Source: Codonopsis lanceolata (taxonomy: Eukaryota > Streptophyta > Magnoliopsida > Asterales > Campanulaceae). Taken from it: 64,000 nt of DNA. The stretch covers positions 86,740,049 through 86,804,048 of the forward strand of contig CM028380.1 of NCBI GenBank assembly GCA_013146195.2, read 5' to 3'. The first letter of the stretch is position 1, and every line of letters begins with the position of its first letter. The notes below the pieces were generated by a model. That model worked only from the letters and a program-made list of their open reading frames with translations. It had not been told where the DNA came from and ran no database searches. A program made the translations under genes and the position numbers. Below, in pieces: positions 46,401-61,400 of the stretch.

Positions 46401-49400
46401 AGAACTACCATCACACTCAAGAAGTAAAGGCGCATGATCTGATGATAGCGTCAGAAGACATGACTGAACAGAACTACGAAAGCTGCACTCCCAATCTCCT
46501 GAAATTAAGATCCTATCAATTCTCGAAAATTGATGACGCTCCCCATTTCTAAACCACGTGAAATCACCCCGTACCTAAGCAAGATCCACCAACTCCATCT
46601 CATTAACAAAATCATTAAATTTCATCATTTCCCTAAAATAGATTCGAGAACCAGAACGTTCGTGAGGGAATCTAACCGCATTAAAGTCTCCCCCTACACA
46701 CCAAGGCACATTCCATCTAGGGGGAGACTTGGTGCTTAATATTCTAATGTTTCTTTCTATGTTTAACTTTCCAAGGCACACCAACGCACTTATTCCAATG
46801 TTTCTTTCTATGTTTAACTTTATCATTACCCAACATTGGTCTCCTTAATTCCGTCAATAATAGCATACACTATAATATGTATCCTGTAGAAATTTGTAAG
46901 TCCCTCCATCACTAAGGTGAAAAGATAAGGGTTGAAAGCCTGTCCTTGATGAATCACCCCTGGTCGCTTCCATAATTGGAAACCCTTTTTCACTGGAGTT
47001 TTAACAACATTTATAGATACATTCTTTATGTTATTGGATCACATCCTTGTTGATAAAAACTATATGCAGATTTTTTATCTTTTTTTTTTGATAGGTAAGT
47101 GTGTTGGTATGGAGATTGGAACCAAGGATCTCAAGGTCTTTGCCTCACTGTCCTTGCCATCTTTCCCACCCCTTGGGGTCCAGATTTTTTATCTTTTCAT
47201 GAACATTTTATTTTTCGGTGATAATATCGTTTGTATATGCCGTGATGATGGGGAACAGGGTTGGATTAGAATCATAATATAGAATGAAAGCGGAAGAAGG
47301 GGAAACCTGCCATTGCAAGGGGTCGGTAGAAGTATAGGCCCAAGTAGACAAGCATTAATCTCTAAAACATAATATAGAATAAAAGCGGAAGAAGGGGAAA
47401 CCTACCATTGCAAGGGATCGGTAGAAGTATAGGCCCAAGCAGACAATCATTAATCTCTAAAACCCAACTCTGCTTATCAACAGAAGTTTACAACCTTATT
47501 TATAGTTTACTGTTGCTTCTCCTAATATGACTAGGAGCAGTCTAGATAAAAACTCTTAATATTCAGTTATAGTAAAATAACGTGCATAAAGCTAATCTAA
47601 AACTACCAAGGACACTTGCTGTTGGACTCAAAGAACTTGTTACGTTCCATGGGCTTGGGCTTGGGCTTGTGCTTTCATAGCCTGTCATATTTATCCATAT
47701 TGCTTATTTTTGCTGCATCTGTTAGTCACTTCCTTATTTGACCTCTTTGCATAAACCACTAGAGATTCTCACAGCCCGTGCTTTCAAGTCTTTTCTCCTT
47801 CTCAGTGGTTCTCTCCCTAAGTTTTATCGTATTAAATCGTTAATTTTGTATCACACTAGTACCCTTTATTTTTCTACACTGATAGTATAATACTCTTTCT
47901 ACCCTCATTAGGTAATTTTTTTTGATACCCCTTGTTAGTATGGGGATTGGAACCAAGGACCTCAAGGTCTTGACCTGAGTGCCCTTGCCATCTCTCCCGC
48001 CCCTTGGGGTCATTAGGTATTATGTGGCATAGCGTAATCTTATTTAATAACTTTGCTTTCCAAGACATTCCAACATCTTCAAGCATTTCCAAGCGTTATT
48101 AGGATTTTTTTTCTCATCTGAAAGCATTTGTTGGTGCAAAAATCACCTCAGACTCAATGATGACATGAAAAATATGTAATATCCAAAGGCGGAAGCCCTT
48201 AGAAAATATTAAGAGTTAAAGAGTAATAATAATAAGAAGGCAGGAGAAAAGAAACACACACAAATAGCTTAAAGCTCAACTCAAATTGATAATCAAATCA
48301 CTATAATTTTGAGGCATTGCAATAGTATTTATATGCTAAGAGATTTTTTTAATTATGCTAGGGCTAGGGCTAGGATTAAACTAATACTACTAGGACTAGG
48401 AAAATAACTAATTAAGAAATAAGAATTTTTTTGTAATAAATAAAGAAACTTAATAAATAATAATAGTAATCCAAATCTACCATAACACTTTCCAACTGAG
48501 TTCGACTTCTGGGTACGACTCTTGGACTTTAGCTCGGGCTCCCGAAGTCACATGAAGCTAGGTTGTCATGCATCAATATCTCTAGTTTCCTCTATGCTAT
48601 TTTATTCCTCTAAAATGCTACCCTTTTAGTATGCTCTTCATTTTAACATCTTGACATATATTTTGCATCTTTCCTTGATTTACTGATATGTTACTAGTAC
48701 CAATAAATCTTCACTCTTAATACATTTTACCTAGTAGAAATTCCACCTTCTTTTCTTTATTATACTAAGTTTGTATAAATTATGCACCCTATCTTTTTCG
48801 TTTAATTCAGTATAAAAATCATCAATTAAACATATCTTGACTTCTTTTTCTTTTACAGTTGTACCTTTCATTATCTTTTGCATTCCTAGATGTTTGCCAA
48901 TCTTTATAATAATCACTTTCTTTCTATTCTAGCGGCGCTTTTGACCATCTTCGTTACACCGGGTCCCTAGGTCCTTTAAATGAAGCATTTTTAAATTAAG
49001 GGTTGAAAAATATAATGTTACATTTTTTTTCTTTTGACTGAAAAAGATGCATTATTGATAGAAATGGTGGGAACTTTACTTGAGACAGACCAGCAGTTCA
49101 TGGAAGTTAGAAAGAAAACTAAAAGAGAGACAAAAGGATTATTCTTGAAGCTTGAATTTACTTCCTGTATAAATGATATAGCTAAGAGAAACCATGAAGC
49201 ATGAGAAAATGTTTTCAGTTTCTTCATCAGAGATCAGACCGTACATCTTCCTTGTTATACCCAAATAGTAGATAGGAGCATCTCATAGAAAAGAAGAACA
49301 TGTAGTTAGGATCATGAACCGAAACCTCCCGAGGTTCAAAGATAGCTATTAAATCGTTAGCATTGCCATAAAAACATTCATCCCAGAGTAGCTCTTAATA

Positions 49401-52400
49401 CGAATAAGTGGGATAAAAAGGGAGGGAATTATATCTGAATCGAAAGACAGAATGTCTGTATATTATCACTATGTGGTCTTTACACGTCCAAGAAAGAATA
49501 TTCCTAAAAGTTACCCATAGTTTAAACAACAACAAAATTAACCACATAACTGGTTGCATAACATCTAACAAGGGAAGAGCCTTTTCCCAAATGACTCAAT
49601 TCCTAACTAGTACTCCGGATTATCATAAAAACTCCAAAACTCCACCTTGCTACATGATCTTTTTTTCCTTTTTGATACCAAATTCTTGAAATTTGGTCAT
49701 GGAAATATGACAAAACTCAAGGTTCCTCGAATATGTAGAAAATTTTACACTAAAAATGTTTAGGCTGTTGGACTGGATGCAAATAAGTGGTCATGAGTCT
49801 CACTTTGCTTCCAGCATGAGACACATGTTTTTTAAACTCTAATTATAACTTTTGAACTTCTTATTTTAGGTTGAGAATGAGATTTCTATATGCTGACTGT
49901 CAGTTGGTCTTTTCTGGAAGTTCAAGCTGCACATGTATGATATACAGTCTAGATATACGAAATGTGCGCACGTTTTACAAATCATCACTCCCTACTCCCT
50001 AGTTTGTATATTACCTTTCGTCTTCTATACCTAGTTTGTTGAAAAGGGACCCTTTTCTGAACTAGCCAAAAGCCTTGAAAAGATCAAGGAGTTCCTTTCT
50101 TTGTAAAACTTGTGGAGTACTGCAAGTAACTTATAAATGACTATTTTTTTGAGGAATTAATTACTGCAATACTGATGCCATTTCATGTACTGTGAAATTT
50201 GATGCTTTCTTGAGTTGAAAAGTCTGATGCTATTATTGACTTGTAAAACTCTGATGCCATTCCCTGAATCTGGTTGGCATATCAATGTTCTAACAGTGAT
50301 ATATAGGACCTCGTTATTGCAGATAATGCTAACTTAGGGGGAAAAAAGTTAAAGAGTGATTTTCTTTGGGCCAAAATAATAAAGTGGTCATGCAACTTTT
50401 GGCTAATTTTAAATGTAGTCACTCCTTCAAGAAAACTTCGATTTTGGTCATTGATGTGGTAAATCTTTTGAAATGTCATCACAACATGGATTGAATTGTT
50501 ATGTTTTTGACGGAAGTTAGTCATGTGACTAACGCTGGTTACCTTCGGCTTGGCCACTATTGACGTGGGAGCATGAGTCATTAGGGCGGTAAATTTCAGC
50601 CCTTAACGCACATGTGAGTCTTTAACAACCAAGGTGACTCATCCTCCCCTCAGCAAGCAGCAGAAGGTAACCCCCATTAGTCACGTGACTTCATGTGACT
50701 AACTTCTGTCAAAAACTCAACTGTTTGGTCCATGTTGTGAGGACATTATACAATGTTAACCAAATCAATGAACAAAATATTTTTTGTTTTGTTTTTAACT
50801 ACATTTGAAATTGACCGAAAATTGGGTACTTTTTATTTTTTTTGGCCTTTTCTTTGTGATAGAAGAGGAATTTCTTTTTATAGGTAAGTGTGGCCCCTTG
50901 GTATGGGGATTGGAACCAAGGACCTCAAGGTCTACCTGAGTACCCTTGCCATCTCTCCCACCCATTGGGGTCGGTAGAAGTGGAAATATTGATAGAGATG
51001 ATTAACATGAACAAGGTTGAGAAGAGGTCCATTATCATTGATGAAATAAACAACAATAATAGAGAAGTAAGACTAAGAACAACCCATTCGAGCAATTTCC
51101 TTCTATCTGGAAGACAGGTTTTCAAATACATCATTCTGTTGCTTGAACTGAAATATAAACTAATAGAGTTTAGTAGTTCTTAATAAGAGCAACCATGACT
51201 AGTCAACCCATCCTTTCTAATACTCCCTCCGTCCCTAAATTGTCGTCCTCCTTTCCTTTTTCGTCCGTCCCAAAATAATTGTCCAGTTTGAAACTTACCT
51301 TTTTAGAACATCACTTTTACCACTTTACCCTTACTTTTTCACCCTACTTTAATTATGGGCCACATACATATGGGCTTTAAAGGAAACTGCACATTAAACC
51401 AATATAAATAATCAAGTCAATTATTTTTTCTTAAACTGTGCGCTGGGTCAACTAGGACGATTATTTAGGGATGGAGGGAGTATGTGTTTTGTAGTTTCTT
51501 TGTTATTGTGCTTTGGTACCTTGTATTTTGAAGTATTTCGACTGTAATTTGTAATCAGTTTTCTTAATGTTGGATCTGTTTATAGGTGCAAAATCTTATA
51601 GAAAGGTGTCTTCAGCTTTACATGAGCGAGAAAGAAGTTGTCAATACGCTGCTACAGCAGGCAAAAATAGAGCCTAGTTTTACTGAACTTGGTAACTTTC
51701 ATAAACTATTACAGAGATTCCCTTTCTGAATGCATAGCATATTAGTTACATAGATAAATCTACTCAAACGTAATGCTTATTTGAAAATGTTGTTTGTTAT
51801 CTTTTAAGTATTAACTGCTTCAGTACCAGCTAGAATAAATGGAAGCAATTGATGATATGTGTGGCGATGGATATTATAGTAAAATTGCATTAGTGTGCTT
51901 CTGAATAGGATAAGGACTGTCTCTTGTTTTCAAGCATATAATTTTGATTATAGTTTCTTAGCTCTCTCTCTGGAGATAAATAACAGTTGATAGGTGAATT
52001 ATAATTGAATGTGGCTAGTATCAGATTCTGTCAAGGCATCTAGATTTGCACAGATTTCTGTGTTTGGTAGTAACGCTTGACCTGATAATTGATTGGGATA
52101 TTTTTAGATTCGGAAAAGGTGAACAAACAAAATAATGATGTTGGGATAGAGAGTTAGTTTTGAACTTGTCATTATCCTTTTAAGGTGAATGAGTTTTATA
52201 TGTTACCTTTTTATGACTTCTCGCTTCAGTCCATCTTAATGTGTGCCCTGGCATTGGTTAAATTGATGTCCTTATCAGAAGTAATGGGTATATGGGGCCT
52301 TCAGAACATTTGAAAATAGGACCTGGTTACATTAGCAACTGATGCAACATCACACTCAGCTGAATTAGTATTTCCAAAAAGTGAGACGCGAGTTCAGCGT

Positions 52401-55400
52401 CCATCCCTTTGAAGTTAACTTTTCCATCTGGACACAACGAACTGGATGTAGGAGCTTTATTACCTGATTAGTACAAGTGTTGTTGGCGTAGCTAGGGAGA
52501 AAATACTTACCTTTACCTTACTTAGCAGAGTGGGTGGTTGTGATTTCTTCTGTTCCTATTTTCACTTTGCTCCAACCTTTGGTGCGACTGAGACATGCCA
52601 GAATTCTTTATTAGTGAAAATAAAAGAGTGGTAAGTGGTAACAGGTATCAAGACTAGGGGATGGCATACTGGCATGATCCCCCTTCATAGGGGACGGCAG
52701 TTAGACTAGAATTCACAATGGCAATGTAATATGTACATGACCAAGTATCTTAATAGCTCAAGTTGCTTACCTATAAAAAAAATAGCTCAAGTTGTTACAT
52801 GGGTGAAACTCAAGCCACTTTTTCTCGATCACCAAATATATATAAATATATAGCATTGTCTGATCTTAGCTGTATCCAAGGTACATAAAATACAACTCTC
52901 GTATGCTGCACCTAGTGGTAAAATATTCCTTTGTTTGTTTTTAAATAATTCTCAAGGTTTTCTAAATATGGGAAAATATTACTTGCTTTCTCTTTGAGTA
53001 ATGCTACTATTGTTACAGTCATATGGCAAACTTTTCAAGCTCCTTTCTACAGTAATAAAGCCATGGTGGGGGGGTAGTGAAAGGATTACATTAGTTATTG
53101 AAACTTGGTAAATACTTAATAGGTAGGAAGACATTACAAAAGTCATTGCTAGAGTTGCTCATGGCAGTTTGTGTATCATTGAGATGTTACATGGGAGGAT
53201 TGGGTTATAAATGGGAATGTCTTCTAAGGATGAATGGTTCGGTTCACTTTCTTCTCGTTCTCCAGATGGTTCTGTCTCGATCCCACGATCCCACACTCCT
53301 ACTGGCTCTACTTTCTCTAAAATTCATTTGGGCCGAGAAAATTTCTCCAGACAGTTAAGCTTTTGTGTGGTCCCTTATCCTGTTAAACTGAATAATAATA
53401 CTAGTGATCTTAGGAAACTTAAGGCGTTCCTTTGCAGCTAATGATAAAACTAGAAACAGGGGCATTGTGAAGAGTTGACGAGAAGAAAGGCCTGGATATA
53501 GAGAAGAAAGGAACATGCCCATACTAGAAAACAAATTCGATACCTATCCCAAACCTTGAATCGACTGTGAGGAATAGACAAGTCCAAACTCATGTCTGTG
53601 ATTTTAATGAATTTCTGATACCTGCATCTCACTCATATCCCAGCCATTCCTATTTCATGCCAAATTCAATCCTGAAAACTTTGGGCCAGACGATTTGCGA
53701 TTCTAATGGGGAAGACCTATTTCATTATAATCTTATCCACATCTTGGATTCGTAGTGTCTTTCCTGTATTCTGCGCTCATTTGGAAGTCCAAGGTTCAGT
53801 ATAAGTTTAACGTGTTTGCCTGGTCATTCATGCTTAACGGGTTGGAATCTAGTATGTTATTTTTAGCTCGTTTATATTCCCTCCAAGTAGATAACAGCAG
53901 AGATGACAGGGCTGTGTGGGGTTCTTCAAAAGATAAAGCCTTTTCTATTAAGTCTTATTATTCGATGATCGCAGGGAATAGGGTTCCTCTCTTCCCTTGG
54001 AAGTCTATTTGGAAGTCTCTTGCCTGTCTGAGTGAAGTTTTTTGCGTGGGAGGCCTGTCTTGAGGCCATTCTTACTGGAGATAATCTTAGGCGGAAGGGC
54101 AAGATCTATGTCAATTGGTGCTATATGTGTAGAGAGAGCAGGGAGAGCACGAATCATCTTCTTCTACACTGTAAAGTTGCGACGAATCTCTGGAACTTGG
54201 TGTTCACATTGTTCAATATTCAGTGGGTGATGCCTAGATCCGTGAAGGAGTTTCTCTTGTGTTGGCCTTTATATAATTGCAGGAGGAGAAATTCCGTTTG
54301 GGAGGCAGTCCCTCTCGGTTTATGGTGGACTGTTTGGGGCGAGAGGAATAGTAGGGCTTTTTATAATGTTGAAAGGACGATGGACCAATTAAAGGATCAG
54401 CTGTTGCGCTATCTCTTTCACTGGTGTTATGAGGCTGGCAAGGCAGATTTCTTAAATCATTCTTTGGTGGACTTTGTTAATAGTATCAGTCTTGTGTAGA
54501 GCGGTTTTGTATACGTTGTGTGTACATGGCAGCGCCTCCTTTTTGGCGTTGTTTTTATATATATCCTTATCAAAAAAATAAATAAAGACATATGTCCTGG
54601 TATTTGTGTCATGTGTAGGGGGCACAATGAGACCCATGAGCATTTTTTTTTTTTTGCCCAATTGCTTGGAAATCATGGTGTTCTGTTTTGAGATTCAAGG
54701 TGAGGAGTGGGTTTGTCCCAATTCGGTGGAGGCTCTGTTTTTGGTTCAATATTTGGGATTTAGGAGGAGCAAGGATGCACAGATTCTTTGGGTGTGTGCA
54801 GTGTTCGGTATGTTATGGGGTATATAGAGTGAGGAATTCTTGTATCTTTGGAGAAATCAGAAAAAAGGCACTTTCTTTCTCTATTCTGCGGGCGGATTTT
54901 CTCTTATGCTTGTCTGTGGGCTTCAGCTTTCAATGCCTTTCGAGGAGTGTCTATTTCTGATCTCGCGAGAGATTGGAGGGCGGTTCTTAGCTTTCTCCTG
55001 TCTTCTTCTTTTCTCTTTTGTATTTATTTTGGCGGATGGCTTGTTCACTGTTTTGTATCTTCTTTTGCTTGATCTAATGTATTCTTATTTTATCTAAAAA
55101 TAAATAAAAATGGGGAAGGCCATAACCATTTAGCCACAAGGTAAATACTCTTTGATTTCCATATGTTTACACACAGTAGCCCATATCATATTTATTTCGA
55201 CGGATGGCTTGTTCACTGTATTGTATCTTCTTTTGCTTGATCTAATGTGTTCTTATTTAATCTAAAAAAAATAAAAGTCGGGAAGGCCATAACCATTTAG
55301 CCTCAAGGAAATACTCTTTGATTTCCATATGCTTACACACAGTAGCCCATATCATAAAGTGATCCTTCTTCTTCTCACCATTCATTTTTTTTGATAAGTA

Positions 55401-58400
55401 AAGTATTATATACCAAAGCGTCTAAACAGGAGACGCGTCTTTAAACAACTATAAGCATACACAATCGGACTAATCTATAGAAAAACTATTAACAAAATCG
55501 ATACATGAAATGTTATGAATATTGGAAGTATTAGTATCCTCGGCCCCCAAAAGAACAGGGTACGAAGCAACTCATCCTTCAACTTGTCCACCGTCCTCTC
55601 CTCATCCTCAAACACCCTTCTATTCCTTTCCCTCCATATAATCAGAGAACATACTAAGCATAAGCATTGAATTCCAAGGCATAGTCGCAATCAGGCAGTG
55701 CAGCAACAAGTGGTTCACACTTTCATCACTTCCTTTGCACATGCAACAATGGTTCACACTTTCATCACTTCCTTATCACCTGGAAGGATGGCTTCTCTAG
55801 CAGCTTCCCATGAGAAAAAAAAACTCTACTCAGAGCTTTCACTCTCCAAATACTTCTCCAAGGGAACACAATCCTTTCTCTATTAGAAAGAATACTATAG
55901 TAGGATCTAACAGAAAAAGTCCTCTTCGAGCCTACCCACACCGCCCTATCCTCCCGCTGACCCACCGATTAAGAATATAGCTTGGCAAAAAACTGAACGC
56001 AAGAGTCCATCTCCCAATCTTGAAGGTCTCTCCGAAATAGGGATTCCAAGAAACTTTCCCATCCTCAATATGCAAAATCGAATTAACTAAGCAATCTTTC
56101 TCACTACCTAAATTAAACAAAGCTGGAAAGGATCTCCATAACTCCAGGTCATCACACCATTTATCCTTCCAGAATCTAACTTTGGACCCATTACCAACCT
56201 CAAAAGAGATATGTCTCTCAAACTGAGCCCAACCCTTCTTAACACCTTTCCAAATCCCCACCCCATAACAAGAAGACACATCCTTCGAAAACGACAGATG
56301 CTCACCCGCGCCATACAAGCTCACCACCACTTTCCTCCACCAAGCATTCCTATCCACCACGAATCTCCAAAGCCACTTCTCAAAAAGAGCCAAATTAAAA
56401 AACTTTAGATTTTTGATACCCAAGTCTCCATTTTTCACGCTATCACAAACCTTCTCCCACCTAACCAAATGAAACTTTCGCACCTCCGTGAACCCATCCC
56501 ACAGAAAATCTCTCCAATTTTTCAAGTTTGCTCCGAACCGAAACGGGAAGAACAAAAAGAGAAAGAAAGTATGTTGGAAGACTAGAGAGTGTTTTTTACT
56601 AGAGTTAGCCTTCCCCCCCTTTGAAAAAAACTGTTTTTTCCGCCTGCCAATCTCCGCTCGAACCTCTGGATGACCGAGATCCACATCTCTTTACTTTTAT
56701 GTTTGGCTCCTAAAGGCAAACCAAGATACACAGTCGGAAGACTCCCAACCTTGCAACCAAAAAAATTGGCCAAGGGAAGTAAATTAGCCACCACTCCAAT
56801 CGGAATAATCTCGATCTTTGCGATATTGATTCTCAAGCCCGAAACCGCTTGAAAGAATAACAGCACGAGACGAAGATAACCTAACTATCAGCGTTAGCCC
56901 CACAAAATACAAGCGTGTCATCTGCAAAGAAAAATGGGGGGCTATCCGCACTGAACCCATTCAAAAAGCCTCACCACAGCCCTATCCAACATCTTACTCA
57001 AGGCCATCACAATGATAAATAGAAATGGAGAGAGATGATCTCCTTGCCTCAACCCCCTCGAACTAGCAAAAAAAGCCGGCAGGCTCACCATTCACCGACA
57101 CCGAAAATCAAACGGTCGAGATACAAAAGAAGATCCACTTCCGCCACTTAAGACTGAACCCCATCCTCTCCAGTACGTACAAAAGAAAATCCCGGTTGAC
57201 ATGATCATAATTCTTCACAATGTCTAACTTACATATCAAACCCGGATCTCCACTTTTAAGCCTAGCCTCCACAACCTCATTTTCTATAAATAAATAAAAA
57301 TGCTTCCACTATTTGACGATCCCCCACAAAAGCATGCTCATTCACTCAGATAAGTTTGCTCAGCACCTTCCTTAATCGCAAAGATAGCACCTTGGCAATT
57401 AATTTGTAAACTCCACCCACTAAACTGGTAGGTCTGAAATCACTCAAATCCTTCGCCCCTTTCTTCTTTGGAATTAAAGTAATGAAAGTAGCATTCAGGC
57501 TTCTCTCAAAGCACAAGTTCTCATGAAAACAGTGAAACACCCTCATCAAATCCTCCTTGATAATCTCCCAGCAATGCTGTAAGAAGGCCAAAGAAAAACC
57601 ATCAGGACCCGATGCTTTATCACCCCTTAAACCACGAAGGGCTGCCACAACCTCCTCTTCGGAAAAAGGCTCCAGAATATTGCTGTCATCATCACCAAGG
57701 CAAGGAAAAGAGGTGCTGTTGAACGAAGGCCGCCACTCCCCCGTTTCAGAAAATAGCCGATTATAGAAACCCACATAATTCCCTAATCTGATTTGAAGAC
57801 TTGTGAGCACTAGTCATTCTATGAAAGAATCTAGTATTTCTATCCCCTTCTTTGAGCCATTGAATTCTAGATTTTTGCTTCCAGCAATCTCTTCGCAACG
57901 CAGCAAATGATCTAGTTCCCTTTGCAAATTCAATCGAAACAACTCTTCTTCCTTGCTCAAAGTTCGAACCCCTACTAACCCATCCAAGATCCTCTCCATT
58001 GTAGAGTTAATCCTAACGCCGACCTTGTCAAAGACTTCTTTATTCTACACTTTCAAATCCTCTTTAAGCAATTTAAGCTTCCTGGCCAATATAAAGCTAG
58101 GGTCTCCTACAACTAAATATGAAGACCGTTTTTCTTTAACCCAATCCGCAAACCCCGGGGCCTTCAGCCACATATTCTCAAATTTAAACGGGACTTTCCC
58201 TTTCATAAATCCCCCACACTCAAGACGTAAAGGAACATGATCAGAAATCATTCTAGGCAAACAAGACTGAACTGCTCCGGAAAAGTGCTCCTCCCAATCA
58301 CCAGATACAAGGAACCAGTCTATGTGAGAAAATTGCAAGCTATTTCCATCTCTAAACCAAGTAAAATCTCCTCCTGACAAAGCTAAATCTACCAATTCCC

Positions 58401-61400
58401 CTTCATTAATAAAATCATTAAACTCCAACACAGCTCGAGTATAGACTCGGGAACCAGACCGTTCATGCGGGAAACGAACCACATTGAGGTCACCACCTAT
58501 ACACCAAGGAGCATACCACTTGCGCTTAACAGATTTGAGTTCCTCCCACAAGACTCTCCTATCCACCGCTCCACACAGACCATAAAGACTCGAGAAAACC
58601 CACAATCTATCATTTTCTTCCATCTTTAGTAGGCATGAAACAGAGGAAGAGCCCACAATAGAATCCAACCTTGAAATAAACCTGCGATCCCACATAACTA
58701 TAACCCTCCCCGTCACCCCCACCGATTCTAAACACTCCCTGACCACCTACTCCCCCATAAGCTGGAGATCACTTTCCTGTCTACCTTGTCCAATTTAGTT
58801 TCTACCAGGCAAATAACATGAGGCTTCCACCTCCTGAAAGCAGCCTTAATAATACAGCGTTTATCCACATCATTGATACCCCGCACATTCCAAGATAAAA
58901 TCCGTAGATGCATTATCAAACAAATTTTTTCCCCCACCCATCATCCCCCACTTTCCCCCTTAACTGCTCATAGTTCAAACTACACAGATTTTTCAGCTCT
59001 CTTTTGCCTTTATCTCTTGATTTGCAACTTTTTTTAATACTACTTGCCTCTGGAGACCTCCAATTCTTCTCAATATCCAACAATAAATCTAAAATTTTAT
59101 CTTCGAAACTGGCACAGGGGATCCCAAAAAACTTACCAAATTTATCCGCCCTTCTCTTTGCCCAAATCGAAATATCCTCCTCCTCCTCTGAATCAATCGG
59201 AATTGTTTCTTCTTCATATTGACAGGGACTGATCACACTAATTGGAACTGCTTCACAAGGGACTTCGACATCGTTTCCACCAACTAAGGCCCCAAAAAAC
59301 CTACCTAATTGAGCTCCACCCTGCTGAAACCGACCTGTACTGTCTACTACTGAAGTACACTGCTGGGCTGTCGTTATGGGTTTGTTCCACACCAGAATGA
59401 GTTATCCGTACCTCCGTCCCCTTTATCTGAAGCGAAACTTCTGGCTCAAACTCGACCTCCGTCTCTCTGCTCAAAACTGACCCAACAATCTCTGCGCCTC
59501 CATCGGCCAAGTCTTCCGAACTCTCGTCGCCTCCCGACCTCCTCGTTCTCACCATTCATGGACTTCTCCTCCTCACTGGACCTTTCCCACAATCATTCCT
59601 GGGTCTTCTCAAAGTTGTGCACTCCGCCCAAAGAAACCCAATAAATATGAAAAAGAAGTTGTAATACCAGAAGGACAAGCCTTGATTAGAGTAATCCTAC
59701 CCCTTAAGATTTTTAAGTCTCCTTTCACCAATACAACCCACATTTATTGGCACTGAATAACTGCTTTCGCTTTGGGTTTACCTTGCATGCCGAGATAGGT
59801 ATGCTGTTAATCGAGCAAGGACATATGAGGCAACCTCATGGTTACCTAATGGCTATCAGTTTTTGTTTTGTTTGTTTGTTTGAAGACTTAATGTTTCTCA
59901 GTTTATTGTCAATAAGAAACCTCTGGGACATGTAATATCTTGTAAATATCATGCCCACTATAGAAAGTTACATTTGTGATATCGTAAGCTGCGGCACAAG
60001 TTATTCTAGTGATAAGGTTTTCCAAGTTACATATACTTCTTTTTACCTTTCACGTTGAGTTCCTTTCCTGCGCCCACATTCAGTGTCATATGCTCTGTAC
60101 TTTTTTTTGATAAGTAATAATTGTATTAGAAAAACGCCTAAAAGGAGGTGCAGCCATGTACACAGGGAGTACACAAAACCGAAAAACTATACACTCTCCG
60201 TAATATTAACCAAAAGATCCCCTTCTACCGGGTCGGTGTCTTCGTTCCAGAACTGTAAGGACTGATTCATCTCCGTCTTAATCCGGGCTACATCAGTCGC
60301 TTCGTTTTCAAAAATTCTTCTATTCCTCTCTTTCCAAACATTCCACCAAATAGCCAAAGGAATAGATCCCCATTTATTCTCTTTCCTTTTTCTGTTGAAG
60401 AATTCCCACCCACTAAGAAGCTAGCTGATCAACTGATCTGGGCATAACCCACTGCAGACCTACATGGAGGAAGAAGGAATTCCACAGCTCCCTAACAACT
60501 GGACAGTGAAGAAGCAAGTGATTGATAGTTTCTTCCTCCTCTTTGCACATGAAGCACCGGTTGACATATATCCATCCTCGAGCTTTCAAATTTTCCCCGT
60601 TAATAATACTGCCGAGCCGCTTCCCAAGCAAAAAAGCCACTGTTCGAGGAGCTTTTGTCCTCCAAATTGCCTTCCAAGGAAATAGACCTTTGTCCTCCTT
60701 CCTTAAGCAAGAGTATAGAGACTTCACCAAGAAGGTCTTTGATCTAGATCCCTCCCTCTCCACTCTATCCTCACCCAAACCCATCCTCTTAACCTTATAA
60801 AGCTTCTCGAATAGCCTAGAGATGTCTCTCCAATCTCCCAGTCATGTAAATTTCTACGATACATAGGTCTCCAAACATCTCTCCCTTCCATTACCACCAC
60901 GACTGAATTCACCATCTCATCTTGATTGACAGCAATATTGAACAGATTAGGAAATTCTTGTTGCAAGGTAAACTCTTCACACTATTTATCCTTCCAAAAC
61001 CGCACCCTCTCGCCCCCACCAATGTCAAAAGACAACAGATTCTCAAAGAAGACTCTACCTTGCACGATACCCTTCCAAACACTCGACCCATGAGGATAAG
61101 ACACTTCCTTTGGAAACCAGTTATGACCCCCTAACCCGTATTTACTATCCACCACTTTCTTCCACAAAGATCCTCTATCCACCAAATACCTCCACATCCA
61201 CATACCCAAAGAGCAATATTAAAAGTCTTAATATTCTTAACCCCCAATCCTCCATTCCTCACACTGCTGCATACCGTTTCCCAATTTACTTAATATGCTC
61301 TGTACTTAATATACCGCAATTTTATTTGTATTTTATTATTAATCTTTTGATCCACTTCAAGCATACAACGTCTTTGCTATGTTCCAGTCTGGCAAAAGCT

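Noticed and set aside
53098..53441. Small gene in intron 3
   Set aside because: Two overlapping frames of 76-86 codons without domain, conserved start context or splice signals. More likely decayed repeat.
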